A DNA stretch of 64,000 nucleotides from assembly GCF_048544455.1 (NCBI RefSeq), contig NC_133536.1:34474152-34538151 (forward strand). The letters are read 5' to 3'. Positions 32,756-44,060 of this stretch are shown here, piece after piece. The notes below the pieces were generated by a model. The model had not been told where the DNA came from, made no database searches, and saw only the letters and a program-made list of their open reading frames with translations. The position numbers and the translations under genes were made by a program. This DNA comes from Silene latifolia (taxonomy: Eukaryota; Streptophyta; Magnoliopsida; Caryophyllales; Caryophyllaceae). The stretch's first letter is position 1; each line of letters starts with the position of its first letter.

Positions 32756-33599
32756 TCAATTACCTACTGGAGTGATCTTTCCAGCCTTAATATCACCAAG
32801 GTATTTGGAACAATTTCTTTTCCAATGTCCTATACCATTACAATAATGGCATTTATCAAGAGGACCGTTCTTGATTTTTGAAGTGAGAATTATTAGCCTT
32901 AGCTTTGGTGAAAGTGGGAGCTTGTTTCTTACCCTTCCTCCCATTCTTCTTGAACTTCCCCTTGCTCTTAGTGCTTATGTTAAGCACATCCTTTGGTGGG
33001 TTCACATTTAACCCCATGTCCCTCTCGGCTTGCACAAGTAACTTGTGCAATTCTTCAAGAGACACATCCTTGTCTTGCATGTTAAAATTCACCCGGAATT
33101 GAACATATGCTTTGACTTTGGACAAGGAGTGTAGAATCCTATCTACAATGAGTTGTTTGAGCACATGAGGGCTAACCTTTTGGCCCTCTTTGAAGTTGAG
33201 ATCAAAGAATGCCGCGGCCGCCTCATATTGGACGATCCGCGGAGTTTGTGAAAACATTGTCACAAGCTTGGAGTAAATCTCATTAGCGGTGCCCATTTTA
33301 AAGGCTCTCCTTTGGAGGTCCGCCTCCATCGCAAATATCAACACATTTTTCATTGCGGCGGACTCCTTATGGTAAGCCTAATATGCTTCCCTAGTGGCGG
33401 CGGTCGACCTAGTAGTAGGTTCAGGTGGAGAGGCCTCGGTAAGGTAACGAAGCTTGTCGTCACCTTGGGCGGCTAATTTGAGTTGGGCATCCCAATCGGA
33501 GAAATTTGACCCATTCTTTTCAAGTTTACATCGATCCATGAAGGATCGGAGCCATGATGAATTAGTGAGAGGCGTGGCGTTAGGGGTCGGTGTTGCCAT
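32756..33599 (-). pseudogene. gag: Copia-type gag, decayed
   Basis: Minus-strand reading starts MATPTPNATPLTNSSWLR at 33599 and continues KLEKNGSNFSDWDAQLKLAA, then a TAG at 33378-33380. The same frame resumes with ESAAMKNVLIFAMEADLQRR, SKLVTMFSQTPRIVQYEAAA and HVLKQLIVDRILHSLSK, the UBN2/copia gag domain. A Lys/Gly-rich basic stretch (KSKGKFKKNGRKGKK) follows. After a frameshift near 32880 comes a zinc knuckle CHYCNGIGHWKRNC. So the full gag plan of about 280 residues is visible, with one stop and one frameshift. Gag would package RNA; in a gag-only element it may serve the element in trans with autonomous relatives. Confidence 0.8.
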
Positions 33600-34664
33600 T
33601 TGTTATGAGAAAAAAAGTGGTCTACAAAACAAAATAGAAGGAGTAAAACAAATGTCGTTTTAATAATAATACTCGTAAAAATGTATAATTTAAACAAGTT
33701 TTATGAATTTTTCTAGTGACCTCTACCCAACTAGATAAATGATTCCAAGACCCAAATTCATATCGACTTAGGCACGGTGGAGCCGATTCATCCTATATCA
33801 ATATAACTCGGTGGATTAACGTTTAATCGATTCTACTTTTAGAACTCTTGGTCGATAATATTACATTAACATTTATCTTTAGCCCAAAACACATTCAACA
33901 AGGGGACGGTGTGGCCGATAAAACCCTTATCGAAAAACTTTTGTTGAGTTTAATCCAAATTTCGAATAAATGTGTCCATGATCCAAACCCACATTAACTT
34001 GGGCACGGTGTGGCCGATTCATCCCTTATCAACATGAATTCGGTGGATAGACATTTATCACCCACTTCCCCTACGTAATAAGGTTTGTATCCCGGTGTGG
34101 CCGAGTTCACTCCCTCACGAAATAGGTTTTCATGGTTTCTACTCTTTGGTAAGGCTATGTCTCAATTGATTGTTTTAGCGAAAGGTCATGTCAATTTATT
34201 ATCTATCACTTTTTAAGTGAACTAAAGCGGTGAACTACGATAATTGTAATTGACACGGTCGATAAACTCGATGAAAGAAGATGCATGTTTTAGTTATGGC
34301 GATTTAGCGATGCATGTGACAAATAAATAAAATGCAAAGCATAAAAATAAATCCTAGTATGGCCTTCCTAAAAAGAAAAACTATTTAACTATTACATATT
34401 CGGAAACCAACTCCATTGGTCCCTTGAACTTCGGTTGTGGCACGCATCTCGAGGTAACACCGTCTTTATGTATCGCCATCTTGAAGAAATCCGTCTTTGG
34501 GAACTCCGAAATAATTAAAATTACATAACAAATTACATAATTTCCTATTATACATTTGTAACTAAACTAAAATAAATCTATTAAATTACAAAACGGTGAT
34601 ACGAGATCACAATAAATTACAACCGAATCGATATTCCCATACATTTCGGGTAATACCAATTAAA
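33600..34664 (-). other. Leader of the gag-only copia element
   Basis: About 1 kb without a gene. It has repeated phrases around 'cacggtg.ggccgattcatccc' (33773, 34003, with half copies near 33907 and 34092), a weakly repeated unit. A partial primer-site resemblance (minus TGGTATTACC near 34663) is too weak to set the LTR limit firmly. Confidence 0.45.
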
Positions 34665-35316
34665 AACTAAGGCCATACTAAGTAAAAATTACATAACTCA
34701 AAAATTACATAAAATAAAATTATGACAATCATAAGAAAAATACAGCATTATAATATGTATGAACATGCCCAATTTTATGCTAAATCGCCTTTAGATAACC
34801 AATATCGTATATTACTCGGTTTTTACGGATTTGCGTGATTTTAACATTTTATAATCACAAAAATTACATAAATTCATATTTATGCATAAGTTAATTATAA
34901 TTCACAACATCTTGTAATTATAATTAACCATTCATTCTTATCTTTATTGTTTCTCAAACAATAATCATTTTTATTAATAAAGTATTTCAATTACTGAAAT
35001 GAATCTTATTTAATCACATTACAATAAGATATGAATATTCTCTCTCACAAATGAATTGTTCAGTTTTAAGGAATTGATTAACTTGTATCGTCATACAATT
35101 AATCAATTTATCTATTAAGGGAATTGTCCTTTAGGTGTGACCTTAAGGGATCAACTGATCACCACCGTTAAACGACAGTAATGTCTAACTCTAGTTAGCT
35201 GATCATTACTGATAAATGTTGATCAGTTGACTATATAAATGGATCATCTCTCACGTATTCTTAATATGTGATTTAAACATGTGATCGCACTATTGTTGAG
35301 GACACATACTCCAACA
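34665..35316 (-). repeat. Copia LTR (putative 5' LTR of the gag-only element)
   Basis: Starts TGTTGGAGTATGTGTCCTC on the minus strand at 35316. The first about 400 bases align with the left LTR, including the shared 'gatcaactgatcaccaccg' block, but with many differences and indels. The inner boundary is uncertain. Confidence 0.5.
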
Positions 35317-35321
35317 AACAA

Positions 35322-38300
35322 GGTTGTGTTTCATGCAAATGTTTGTCGCATTATAATTGAAGGTACAAGTAGCATTATTTTCTAAGGCCATAGAAAACGA
35401 AATGTGTATATGGTAGATTTAAATGTTGTGTCTACTAACTCCTTTTCGCGCATGAAAGTTACACTTTATGATCCTTTTTTGTGGCACAAACGTTTTGGTC
35501 ACATTAGCTCACCTATTTTGAATAAACTCAAAAAATGGGACTTGGTTGAAGGACTACCTAAAATCAGGTTTGATCAAGAAAAAAATGTGTGACACTTGTG
35601 CTAAAGAAAAACTGTGTGACACTTGTGCTCGATAGAAACATGTGAGATCATCGTTCAAGCCTAAAAGAGTGGTAAGCACGAATCAAGCCCTGGATTTATT
35701 ACACATGGACTTATGTGGTCCCATGAAGGTAAAGAGTAGAAGAGGATCCAGGTATGTCTTTGTCCTCATTGATGACTACTCAGAGTATGTATGGCCTATC
35801 TTTCTTCATTCAAAAGATGAGACTTTTGATGAATTTGTTTGTCTTATGAAACTTGTTCAAAATAAATATAAGACTAACCTTGTCTCAATTCGTACGGATC
35901 ACGACACCGAATTTGACAATCAAGCCTTTAAAGAATATTGTAGAGTTAATGGTGTAGGATATAACTTTTCTTCACCACGAACTCCTCAACAAAACGGTGT
36001 CGTTGAACGTATGAATAGAAACCAAGAAGATATGGCTCGTACAATGCTCTTATGTAGTGGTCTACCTCGTAACTTTTGGGCTGAAGCCATTAGTACTTCA
36101 TGTTATATTCATAATCGTACTCTGATAAGACCTATCCTAAATAAAGCTCCTTATGAACTTCTAAGAGATCTTAAACCTAATATCTCTCATCTTCGTTGTT
36201 TTGGGTGTAAGTGTTTTGTTCATAACATTGGTAAGAATAGGTTAAGTAAGTTCAACTCTAGAAGTGATGAGGCTATTTTTATAGGTTATTCGGATCATAG
36301 CAAGGCTTATAAAGTCTTCAATAAAAGAACACTTTGTATTGAAGAAAGTATTCATGTTATTTTTTATGAAGATAACGTGTTCGATAAGCCCTTACAGGAT
36401 GAAGAAGAAGACATGAATGAACCTGACTTTCGCTTTTCCAGAAATGATCCTCCAGAATTGGAAACTGGGGATAATGAGATTGAAGGAACAAATAATGAGC
36501 TTGATTATTCTTCAAATGACAAAAAAATAGAAAACTTAAGTTATAGTTGATAATACTGTAACTTTGTCCCAAGATAAGGATCCTCAATCCAATGTTATAG
36601 ATGATGTTACTATAACATTGAATCCAAATCAAGGTAATGAGTCTGAAGTTATACCTGACTCAACTACAACACCAGGATTGGATTTAGGGGGAACATCCTT
36701 CAATTATGAGTCAAATGAAGTTGGATCAAGTCGAAATACTGAAGAACCAAGTACTTCAACAAAATGGAAATATAAGAGTTCGCACCCTATGGAAAGCATA
36801 CTTGGTAATATTAAAAGGGTGTTCAAACGCGACGATCCTTGAACAACTTCTGCTCCTTCTATTCGTTTTTATCAACAATCTAACCAACAAATATTAAGGA
36901 AGGTCTCGCAGAATCAGATTGGATTATAGCTATGCAAGAAGAGCTTCAACAATTCGAACGGAACAAAGTTTGGTACTTAGTTCTTAGACCCAAGGATCGA
37001 TCTGTAATTGGAACAAGATGGGTGTTTAGAAATAAATTAGATGATGTTGGGGTCATAGTTCAAAATAAGGCAAGATTGGTGGTACAAGGCTATAATCAAT
37101 AAGAAGGAATATATTATGACGAGACCTTTGCACCCATTGCTCGTCTTAAAGCTATTAGACTTCTGATAGCATTCGCAGCTCATAAAGGAATGAAACTCTT
37201 CCAAATGGATGTCAAGACGGCGTTTCTAAATGGGTATCTACAAGAAGAAGTCTTCGTAGAACAACCTCCTGGATTAAAGGATAAAAAATTTGAAGACCAT
37301 GTCTTTAAATTAGACAAGGCATTGCATGGATTTAAGCAAGCACCAAGGGCCTGGTATGATAGATTATCAAAACTTCTACTTGAGAGTTGATTTAAGAGAG
37401 GATCTGTAGATAAAACCCTCTTCCTAAAATCCGAGGATTATTCTGACCTTCTGGTTGTTCAAATCTACGTCGACAATATTATTTTTGGATCAACCAACCG
37501 CAACATGTGCAAGTATTTTTCATAATTGATGACTTCCGAATTTGAGATGAGTATGATGGGAGAATTGAAATTCTTCCTAGGTCTGTAAATTCAACAAACT
37601 GAGGAAGACATCAAAATTTATCAACAAAAATATATTTAGGAATTAATTAGAAAGTTCGGAGTGGAAAATTCCCATGCAATGTCTACTCCAATGGTAGCAG
37701 ATAAGAAATTGACTTTAGATGAAGACGCTAAGTCAGTTGATGAAACAACTTACCGAGAAATGATTGGGTCATTTCTATATTTAACTGCAAGTAGACCAGA
37801 TATCATGTTCAGTGTATGCGTATGTTCAAGATATCAATTATCTCCCAAAAAATCGCATATGACGGTCGTAAAAAGAATCTTATGATATCTTATTGGCACG
37901 TCCAAACTCTATCTATGGTATCCTATGGAATGCCATTTCGATTTTTTCGGATATTCAGATGCCGATTATGCAGGATGCTCACTCGGCAGAAAAAGTACGT
38001 CAGGTGTTGCCACATTTGTTGGACTATGCATTATTACATGGGGTTCAAAGAAGCAAAATTCAGATACCCTTTCAACAGCATAAACCGAATATATTGCAGC
38101 AGGACTGGTATGTACTCAATTATTGTGGCTTAAGCAACAGTTATGTGATTATGGTGTTGACGTAGGTTGTATTCCTATTTTATGTGATAATACGAGTGCT
38201 ATTATTATTTCCAAAACCCCGCGCAGCACTCGCGTACCAAGCACATTGAAATTAGACACCATTTTATATGTGACCATGTTGAAAAAGGGAATATAAAACT

Positions 38301-38409
38301 TCAATTTTGTAGTAATGAAAAATAATGGGCAGACATTTTGACAAAGTCTTTGGCTAGAGGCCGTTTTGAGACTTTACGGGTGGAAATTGGTTTAATCGGT
38401 GACACCTAA
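35322..38409 (+). pseudogene. pol: SIRE/Maximus pol: integrase, RT and RNase H, decayed
   Basis: The GAG-pre-integrase part has WHKRFGHISSPILNKL (near 35490). The integrase core lies at 35642-36360 with LLHMDLCGPM (Asp), RTDHDTEFDN (Asp) and NGVVERMNR (Glu), the three catalytic residues intact. A linker carries HPMESILGNI. RT follows, with ARLVVQGYNQ, LFQMDVKTAFLNGYLQEEV (near 37190) and HGFKQAPRAWYDRLSK. The polymerase box is mutated from YVDD to YVDN at 37466-37477. RNase H has GYSDADYAGCSLGRKSTSG (near 37955). Stops or frameshifts occur near 35589, 36549, 36840, 37100, 37388, 37523, 37588, 37637, 37883 and later. A short tandem duplication at about 35579-35630 repeats the Cys motif of the integrase zinc finger. 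Confidence 0.88.
35579..35630 (+). repeat. Short tandem duplication in the integrase zinc-finger region
   Basis: The phrase GTGTGACACTTGTGCT occurs twice, about 26 bp apart, with similar flanks. The second copy is absent from the family's usual protein plan, and the duplication adds a frame disruption. Confidence 0.75.
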
Positions 38410-38989
38410 GCTTCTATAAATGTTTAATCTCTCAATGATTGATTAGTATGAGGTACGATTGTATGATTGTGTCCGTATATTTCGTTGCATGAATATTTAC
38501 GTTTTATAGAAATTTATTTATCGTATGTATTCCATGTTGTATTTAAGAATTTATGTTGCATACAAACTTATTCTCTTAACAAAATTAAGATACACCAAAA
38601 CACTTATTTGCCAAATTATATCAAAAATCTTTTCCACAATTCCTTCATACCATATCTCGTCCAATATTTCTTATGCTTGCCATATCTATACAAAATATTT
38701 TATACACTATTTTCCTAATTTATGTAAACAACAAACTCCCTAAACCTAGATTCCCACCTATACCCTATATCAACCCCCCAAAAAAAAAAAAAAAAAAAAA
38801 ACTGTTTGCCTTGGTCAATTATCAAACTTGCATTCACTTTTTACTTTACCAAATGCAACCACTCGATCTTCACACCGAAACCAACACTAACCACAACCAT
38901 GCAATCAACCACAACCACTGTCATCCCATCAACCTAATTCCTCTAACTTCACTCCAACGACCCAACATCCATCATCACCTTCCTCTTTG
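38410..38989 (+). other. Spacer between pol and env-like ORF
   Basis: About 580 bp with no recognisable frame. It holds an A-run of about 22 bases (38780-38801) after a C-run. Short His- or Tyr-rich ORFs here are composition effects. Confidence 0.5.
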
Positions 38990-39400
38990 TTTCATGGTCG
39001 GGATGAGTCGGTTTCCGAGGGGAAATGAAGACGGCTCAATAAGGGGAAGAATAAGGTTGTAGTATAAGATGTTGAAAAAGATAATGAACCCAAGGTTGTT
39101 GTTCGGGATGGGATTTCAAGGACTTTGTTTCGAGAGCCTTCGAAGAGCGCAATCAAAGCCGGTTTAAACCACGTTCGCATGACAAAGGGCCGAAGCATCT
39201 TGGTTTCTCGGGTTTTAAAGTACTCCATTCATGGTGGAAGGTATTATCCTAAATCTTGGTTGTCTCAAATTCCGTCTTTAAAGTTCTTTGTGGATTATCT
39301 TGATTTTCAAGGGTGGAGTGATGTTAGTCGGTTCTCGGGTCCTACTTACCCAATTGAGGTTGTTCAGTTCTCCGTTCATGGTGAAAGTTAAAGGGGGAGT
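38990..39400 (+). pseudogene. Envelope-like ORF of SIRE/Maximus, first part
   Basis: The frame with AIKAGLNHVRMTKGRS and FFVDYLDFQGWSDVSRFSG resembles the conserved domain of env-like ORFs and plant transposon proteins that follow pol in SIRE-type elements. Stops occur upstream (near 39040 and 39082) and at 39388-39390. It is cut at 39400 by element D and continues at 53104 in the same frame. The role of such proteins is unknown; no membrane segment is evident in this piece. Confidence 0.55.
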
Positions 39401-39684
39401 TGATACGTGCATTTTATATAGCCTTTTTAGTCTTATTTTACACGTATTTTTATGCATTTTTATACTATTTTGTATTGCAATATGCCCCGAATTGGCTACT
39501 TTGGGTTATTTTGTCTATTTTGCAGAAATGAACCTGAAAGTGGTGAAACCGTGCTCTATTCATCCTATTTTGCATGAATTTTGAGGAGACGGGAATGTTA
39601 GGGTGAGAGTTATGCATTGGGATGCGTGAAGGGTGGTCAACGAAGCAGTCAAAGACGATTTAGAAGCTGACTTGGAGGAAGAAC

Positions 39685-39893
39685 ACTCGATCGATGGGTT
39701 TGTTTGGTCGATCGAGTGGTTTGGAATGTTGAAGAGGTCGATCGAGTGATTTGCTGTGCTCGATCGAAATGCTGTTTAGAGGGTTTCCTCGATCCAATAA
39801 TCTTTCCACTCGTTCGAGAGGATTATATCTTAAAGTCCTCGATCGAGTGGTTTTAAACTGCTCGATCGAGTGGTTTTAAACTGCTCGATCGAG
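39685..39893 (+). promoter_or_regulatory. Dyad array in 5' LTR of D
   Basis: CGATCG cores (parent motif ACTCGATCGAGT) begin at 39688, 39709, 39739, 39761, 39790, 39811, 39840, 39863 and 39885. Steps are 21, 30, 22, 29, 21, 29, 23, 22, an alternation of two and three helical turns. Two sites (39790 and 39811) have mutated cores. The TATA-like box is about 70 bp downstream. Confidence 0.75.
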
Positions 39894-40271
39894 AGGTTTT
39901 GATATTACACGGGCTTAATTAACCCGTGTTGGACTTATTTCTTGATAGACGTTGTTTTTCTATTTAAGCATTCATAATTAGGTTATTAATTACGTTTTTT
40001 CTCATACTTAGAATGCCACTTTACTTTCTTTAATACCTTTTTCTACTGTAACTTTCTTCCCTTAATCTTTTGCTTAGTGGATTTGATATTTACGCCGGAA
40101 TCGCTTGAGATTGTAATCGCTCTTCTTCTTTTAATCTCATTCTTGTTATTAGTTGCTTTAATTCCTTGTTCCCTTACTTAATTAATTTATGCCCTAATTA
40201 ATTTATGCATAATTACTATTATTGCATCATGTTTCTAATTAGTTTATTCATCATTATTATTATTGACAACA

Positions 40272-40380
<109 letters not shown>

Positions 40381-40706
40381 GAGTTTTTTCGAGCGATCTG
40401 AGAGCGTCCACATCATCAAAAATCAATTTAGGAAAGTATAATTTTTGATGTAAAAAATAAAGTGGAAAATCTTTTAATTATTATAATATGTATATTTCCT
40501 AAATTATATTCAAGTGATATTTCTAATTTTTATATCAAACTTTTACATTTCATTTGGCAAAAAAATATCGTTAAAAAAATTATGAAAATAATATTATTAG
40601 CTTTGTGTTAAAAAATGCTATCAGAGTATAAATTTCATATTATTTGCACATATTAAAGATGGTGTACTTCTTAATACGTAAAGTTGTGTCCTTTTTAGTA
40701 TGTTTT

Positions 40707-40816
40707 GTCCCACATTGGAAAATAAGTAGGTGTGGTGAATATATTACATATAAATAGTGAAATTGTCCTACATCGAAAGATTAGTATAAGCTGATGTGAT
40801 CCTATGATTATAAATA
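40707..40816 (+). promoter_or_regulatory. Double USE/TATA module, copy 1
   Basis: GTCCCACATTG (40707-40717) is followed after 31 bp by TATAAATA (40749-40756). GTCCTACATCG (40765-40775) is followed after 33 bp by TATAAATA (40809-40816). Plant Pol II snRNA genes use the USE element RTCCCACATCG and a TATA box about four helical turns downstream, which matches this spacing. Confidence 0.45.
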
Positions 40817-41284
40817 GGATGCATATTTGGAACTTATGTATCCACCCAAAATTTTTTGAGTCTCATAAATATTGTTTTAAAAAGCTCTTAATATTTTCTA
40901 TCATTATCTACGATATGATATAAAAAATAAAGTGGAAATCGTTGGGAACTACTCGGGAAAGAGTTAAAGAACATGAACAAGAAAATCAAAAAATAACTAA
41001 AGGTTTTACTAATGGTAGTCTCCTGACACAATACAAGACTAAAGATATTACTAATGGTTGTCTTCTGAATGCAGTAATAGAGCGTTAATGAGTTGTTATA
41101 TGTACGATGTAGAGATCCATATCTAATGATCGAGACTAAGTGATTTTACCTTCAAAGAAAAATAATATGTATACAATAGTGGTTTTTTAAGAAAAGACAT
41201 GTATTTCTTGGTATGTTATATCTTTCACATTGAAAAATAATGTAGGCATTATAAACATACTACGTCTAAATAATTAAATTATGT

Positions 41285-41336
41285 ATCTCACATTGAAATA
41301 ATAGTATACGGTAGGGTGATTCTATAAATATAAATA
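41285..41336 (+). promoter_or_regulatory. USE/TATA-like module, copy 2
   Basis: Degenerate ATCTCACATTG (41285-41295) is followed after 33 bp by TATAAATA (41329-41336). It is a decayed copy of the second half of the module at 40765-40816, followed by the same 'ggacgcatccttgaaacttatgta' type of sequence. Confidence 0.35.
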
Positions 41337-41412
41337 GGACGCATCCTTGAAACTTATGTATTAATCCAAAATTTTTTGATATAAAAGATATAGACTTTTT
41401 AGTATGTTATAT

Positions 41413-41463
41413 GTCCCACATTGAAAAGTAATGTAGGTATAGTGGATATATTATGTATAAATA
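41413..41463 (+). promoter_or_regulatory. USE/TATA-like module, copy 3 (first half)
   Basis: GTCCCACATTG (41413-41423), then TATAAATA (41456-41463) after 32 bp. The second half is truncated: GTCCCGTAT follows and then unrelated sequence. Confidence 0.4.
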
Positions 41464-41765
41464 ATAGAAATGTCCCGTATATATACATTTTCTATATTAT
41501 ATTAAAGTGATGTTTATAATTTTGATATAAAAACTTTATATTTCATTTGAAAAAAAAAAGTATCGTATGAAATTATATAATTAGATTGTGATAAAAAAAT
41601 GCTATCATTAGAGTGTATATTGTATTGTATTGTATTTTCTCATTATTAAATCGGGTTGATGTCAAAGTAGGTGCAAAAAAAAAATGGTGTACTTAGTATG
41701 TTATTTGTCCTACATTGAAAAGTAACGTAAGTGTGGTGAATATACTATGTATGAATAGTAGAATT

Positions 41766-41817
41766 GTCCCACATCGGAAGATTACCATAAGGCATGGTGA
41801 TCTTATTATTATAAATA
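41766..41817 (+). promoter_or_regulatory. USE/TATA module, copy 4 (perfect USE)
   Basis: GTCCCACATCG at 41766-41776 is an exact match to the plant snRNA upstream element consensus. It is followed after 33 bp by TATAAATA at 41810-41817. A degenerate first half lies upstream (GTCCTACATTG near 41707). A transcript start would be expected near 41840; no known snRNA sequence is recognisable there. Confidence 0.5.
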
Positions 41818-42375
41818 GAGGTCATAACCCAAAATCTTTTGATTCCCGTAAGTATTTTCACAGATAACTCTTAAAAGAGTTTGTATTACTGTCTCTACAA
41901 TAATGATTTCTAACCTAAGTTAATGTTTGGAAAATCTTTAAGTTATTATAATATATACTATGTATTTCTTATTTTATATTCAAGTAATGTTTCTAATTTT
42001 TATATAAAAACTTTTAAATTTCATTTGACAAATAATGTAGGTAAAAAAATTATGAAAATAATATTATTAGATTCATGGTAAGAAATGCTATCATTAGAGT
42101 ATATATAAATTTCATATAATTTGTACATATTAAAGATGGTGTATTTCATAGTATGTTATATCTCTCACATTGAAAAATAATATAGGTGTGATAAATATAC
42201 TACATATAAAAAATAGAATTTTTCCACATCGAAATATAACATAAGGTGGGTGATTCTATGAGCATCCTTGGACCTTAGGCATCAACCCAAAATCATTTGA
42301 GTCGCTTAAGTATTGTCTTGGAGAGCTCTTAAAATTTTATATCATTATATTTTCTATCTATAGATTTTATATGTC

Positions 42376-42460
42376 CCATCAACAACAATAACAACAACAA
42401 CAACAACAACATCAGAGCCTTAATCCCAAAATGATTTGGGGTCGGCTGACATCAGATATT
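42376..42460 (-). mobile_element. SINE tail (Au-like), truncated
   Basis: The minus strand reads GCCGACCCCAAATCATTTTG, then GGATTAAGGCTCTGATG and a (TTG)n run, resembling the 3' end of Au-type plant SINEs. The 5' Pol III promoter part is missing. Identification is from memory of the tail. Confidence 0.5.
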
Positions 42461-43291
42461 AAATGTCCCATATTGAAAAATAATGTAGGTGTGGTAAATA
42501 TACTATGTTTAAATAATATAATTAGAATTATGTTAAAAAATATTCTATCATTAGAGTATAGGTTCTTATCATTTGCACATGTTTTAATTATGATAAAAAA
42601 AAATAGAAAACAAACGTCAATGGTAGCATGTGTAATCTATCAAAGTTCAAGATTACCATGAGAAATTTCCAATATTATAATGATATAGTTAATTAAATTT
42701 GCATTTAAAAGAGATATATTCGTACCAATAAAATAATAAAGGGGGTATTATTTTTTAATTGTTATTTTATTGCCACGCCATCAAACTTAGCATCCATTTA
42801 ACAGCCTTTACATTAAGGGGTACCATGGGCAAAAAAATGGAACCTCAAGGGTACCATAGACAGATTTTAAAATTAGGGGTAACATGGAAAATCTAACAAA
42901 ATTAAGCGGTACCACGAGAAATTTCCGTATCTCAATTATGTTAAATTTTTTTTGAAGAAAAACAACGTACACATATTAATGGAGAGTACTTAATCATATT
43001 ATTAAATTTAAATATAACTATTAGATATAATGAGTAGCAATTGTCTGTATTCGTTATTCGAGATCTGGTTGGATGTTGAACTAAGTGCAAAAAAGATGGA
43101 GTAATTCTGAGTATGTTATTTGTCCCACAATGAAAAATAATGCAGGTTTGATTAATATATATTACCCACGTATATATTAATCTTTTATTTTTTTTGAAAG
43201 AGATATTTTAATAATATGTAAACAATCATTAGACATATAATGTAAACATTAAACGCTTAACGTTTTTTTGCATTATAAATAAGCTAATTAT

Positions 43292-43309
43292 CCCGTTGCA
43301 ACGCACGGG
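43292..43309 (+). other. Helitron 3' terminal hairpin
   Basis: CCCGTTGCAACGCACGGG: 5-bp stem CCCGT/ACGGG, 8 bp before the terminal CTAG. It acts as the rolling-circle termination signal in Helitrons. Confidence 0.85.
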
Positions 43310-43942
43310 CATTCAAACTAGTTAGTAATATGAATAGCTAAATCCTTTCATGTTGGGACTAAGGAATCCATGATAGGATTGTGACGATGTAGCGAATAGA
43401 CTAGATTGTTTACTTGTGAGAATCTGTACCCATGGCAATTTAATTATAATACCGACTTAGTTGAGTGCACTCTTCTAAGTTACTTTTAATCTGGTTAAAT
43501 TTAATCCTGGATCGGAAGATTGGACTAATTAGACCTGGTATGAACAGTAGATTACCCTGACGAGGACGGAAGTTAAGTTGGTGGAAATCTAGGATAGAAA
43601 GTGGACCGCAAGGACCTTTCCTGTATCCGTCTTACAGTAGATATCTAGGCTATTTTTAGTTGAGTCGCTAGACTACCATGGTGAACCGAAATCCTGACAT
43701 GTTCTCTCTCATTTGATCATCTTTATTATATTTTCTGTCTTTTATTGCCCTTTCTTTACTGCTCTTTCCTTTAAACCTTTATTAGTTTAGAAACTAAATT
43801 CAAACCCCCCATTTTGTGACCAAATAGACGGGCCTTAATAGATATCTTGCCTCCCTGTGGAGATCAACGCGACTTCCCTAGCTATATTAGTTAGTGACCA
43901 GTTGGTTATTTTTGGTAGGTACACGACTAGCCTGTCAAATTT

Positions 43943-43959
43943 TGGCGTCGTTGCCGGGG
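43943..43959 (+). other. Primer-binding site of element D, tRNA-Asp
   Basis: TGGCGTCGTTGCCGGGG matches 16 of 17 bases complementary to the 3' end of plant tRNA-Asp. It lies five bases after the LTR end. This is the usual Athila primer. Confidence 0.9.
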
Positions 43960-44060
43960 AGGCAATAGCCCTATTTGTTCTTGTTTTCGTTTATTTTTAT
44001 CCGTCTCAGGGAATTTTTATTCCTCGAGACAGTTCTCATTTATCTCTTTCAGTGCTGTGT

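Larger units (their letters stand above)
28755..35316 (-). mobile_element. Gag-only copia element (TR-GAG type), minus strand
   Basis: Two related LTR starts in the same orientation (TGTTGGA.TATGTGTCCTC, minus, at 29677 and 35316) enclose a gag gene and about 3 kb of noncoding DNA. No protease, integrase or RT is seen. Such gag-only copia derivatives have been called TR-GAG. The two LTRs align over about their first 400 bp (minus sense) but diverge beyond, and no target duplication could be confirmed. It may be one old or recombinant element, or two related elements joined. Confidence 0.55.

Noticed and set aside
38780..38801. Poly-A tail of a LINE or processed gene copy
   Set aside because: A-run of about 22 with no recognisable retroposed sequence upstream and no target duplication found; treated as low-complexity sequence.
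40850..40859. Sm-protein binding site and hence a true snRNA gene in the Helitron
   Set aside because: AATTTTTTGA is near the predicted start rather than about 80 or more bases in, and no U-snRNA sequence is recognisable. Kept only as a note.
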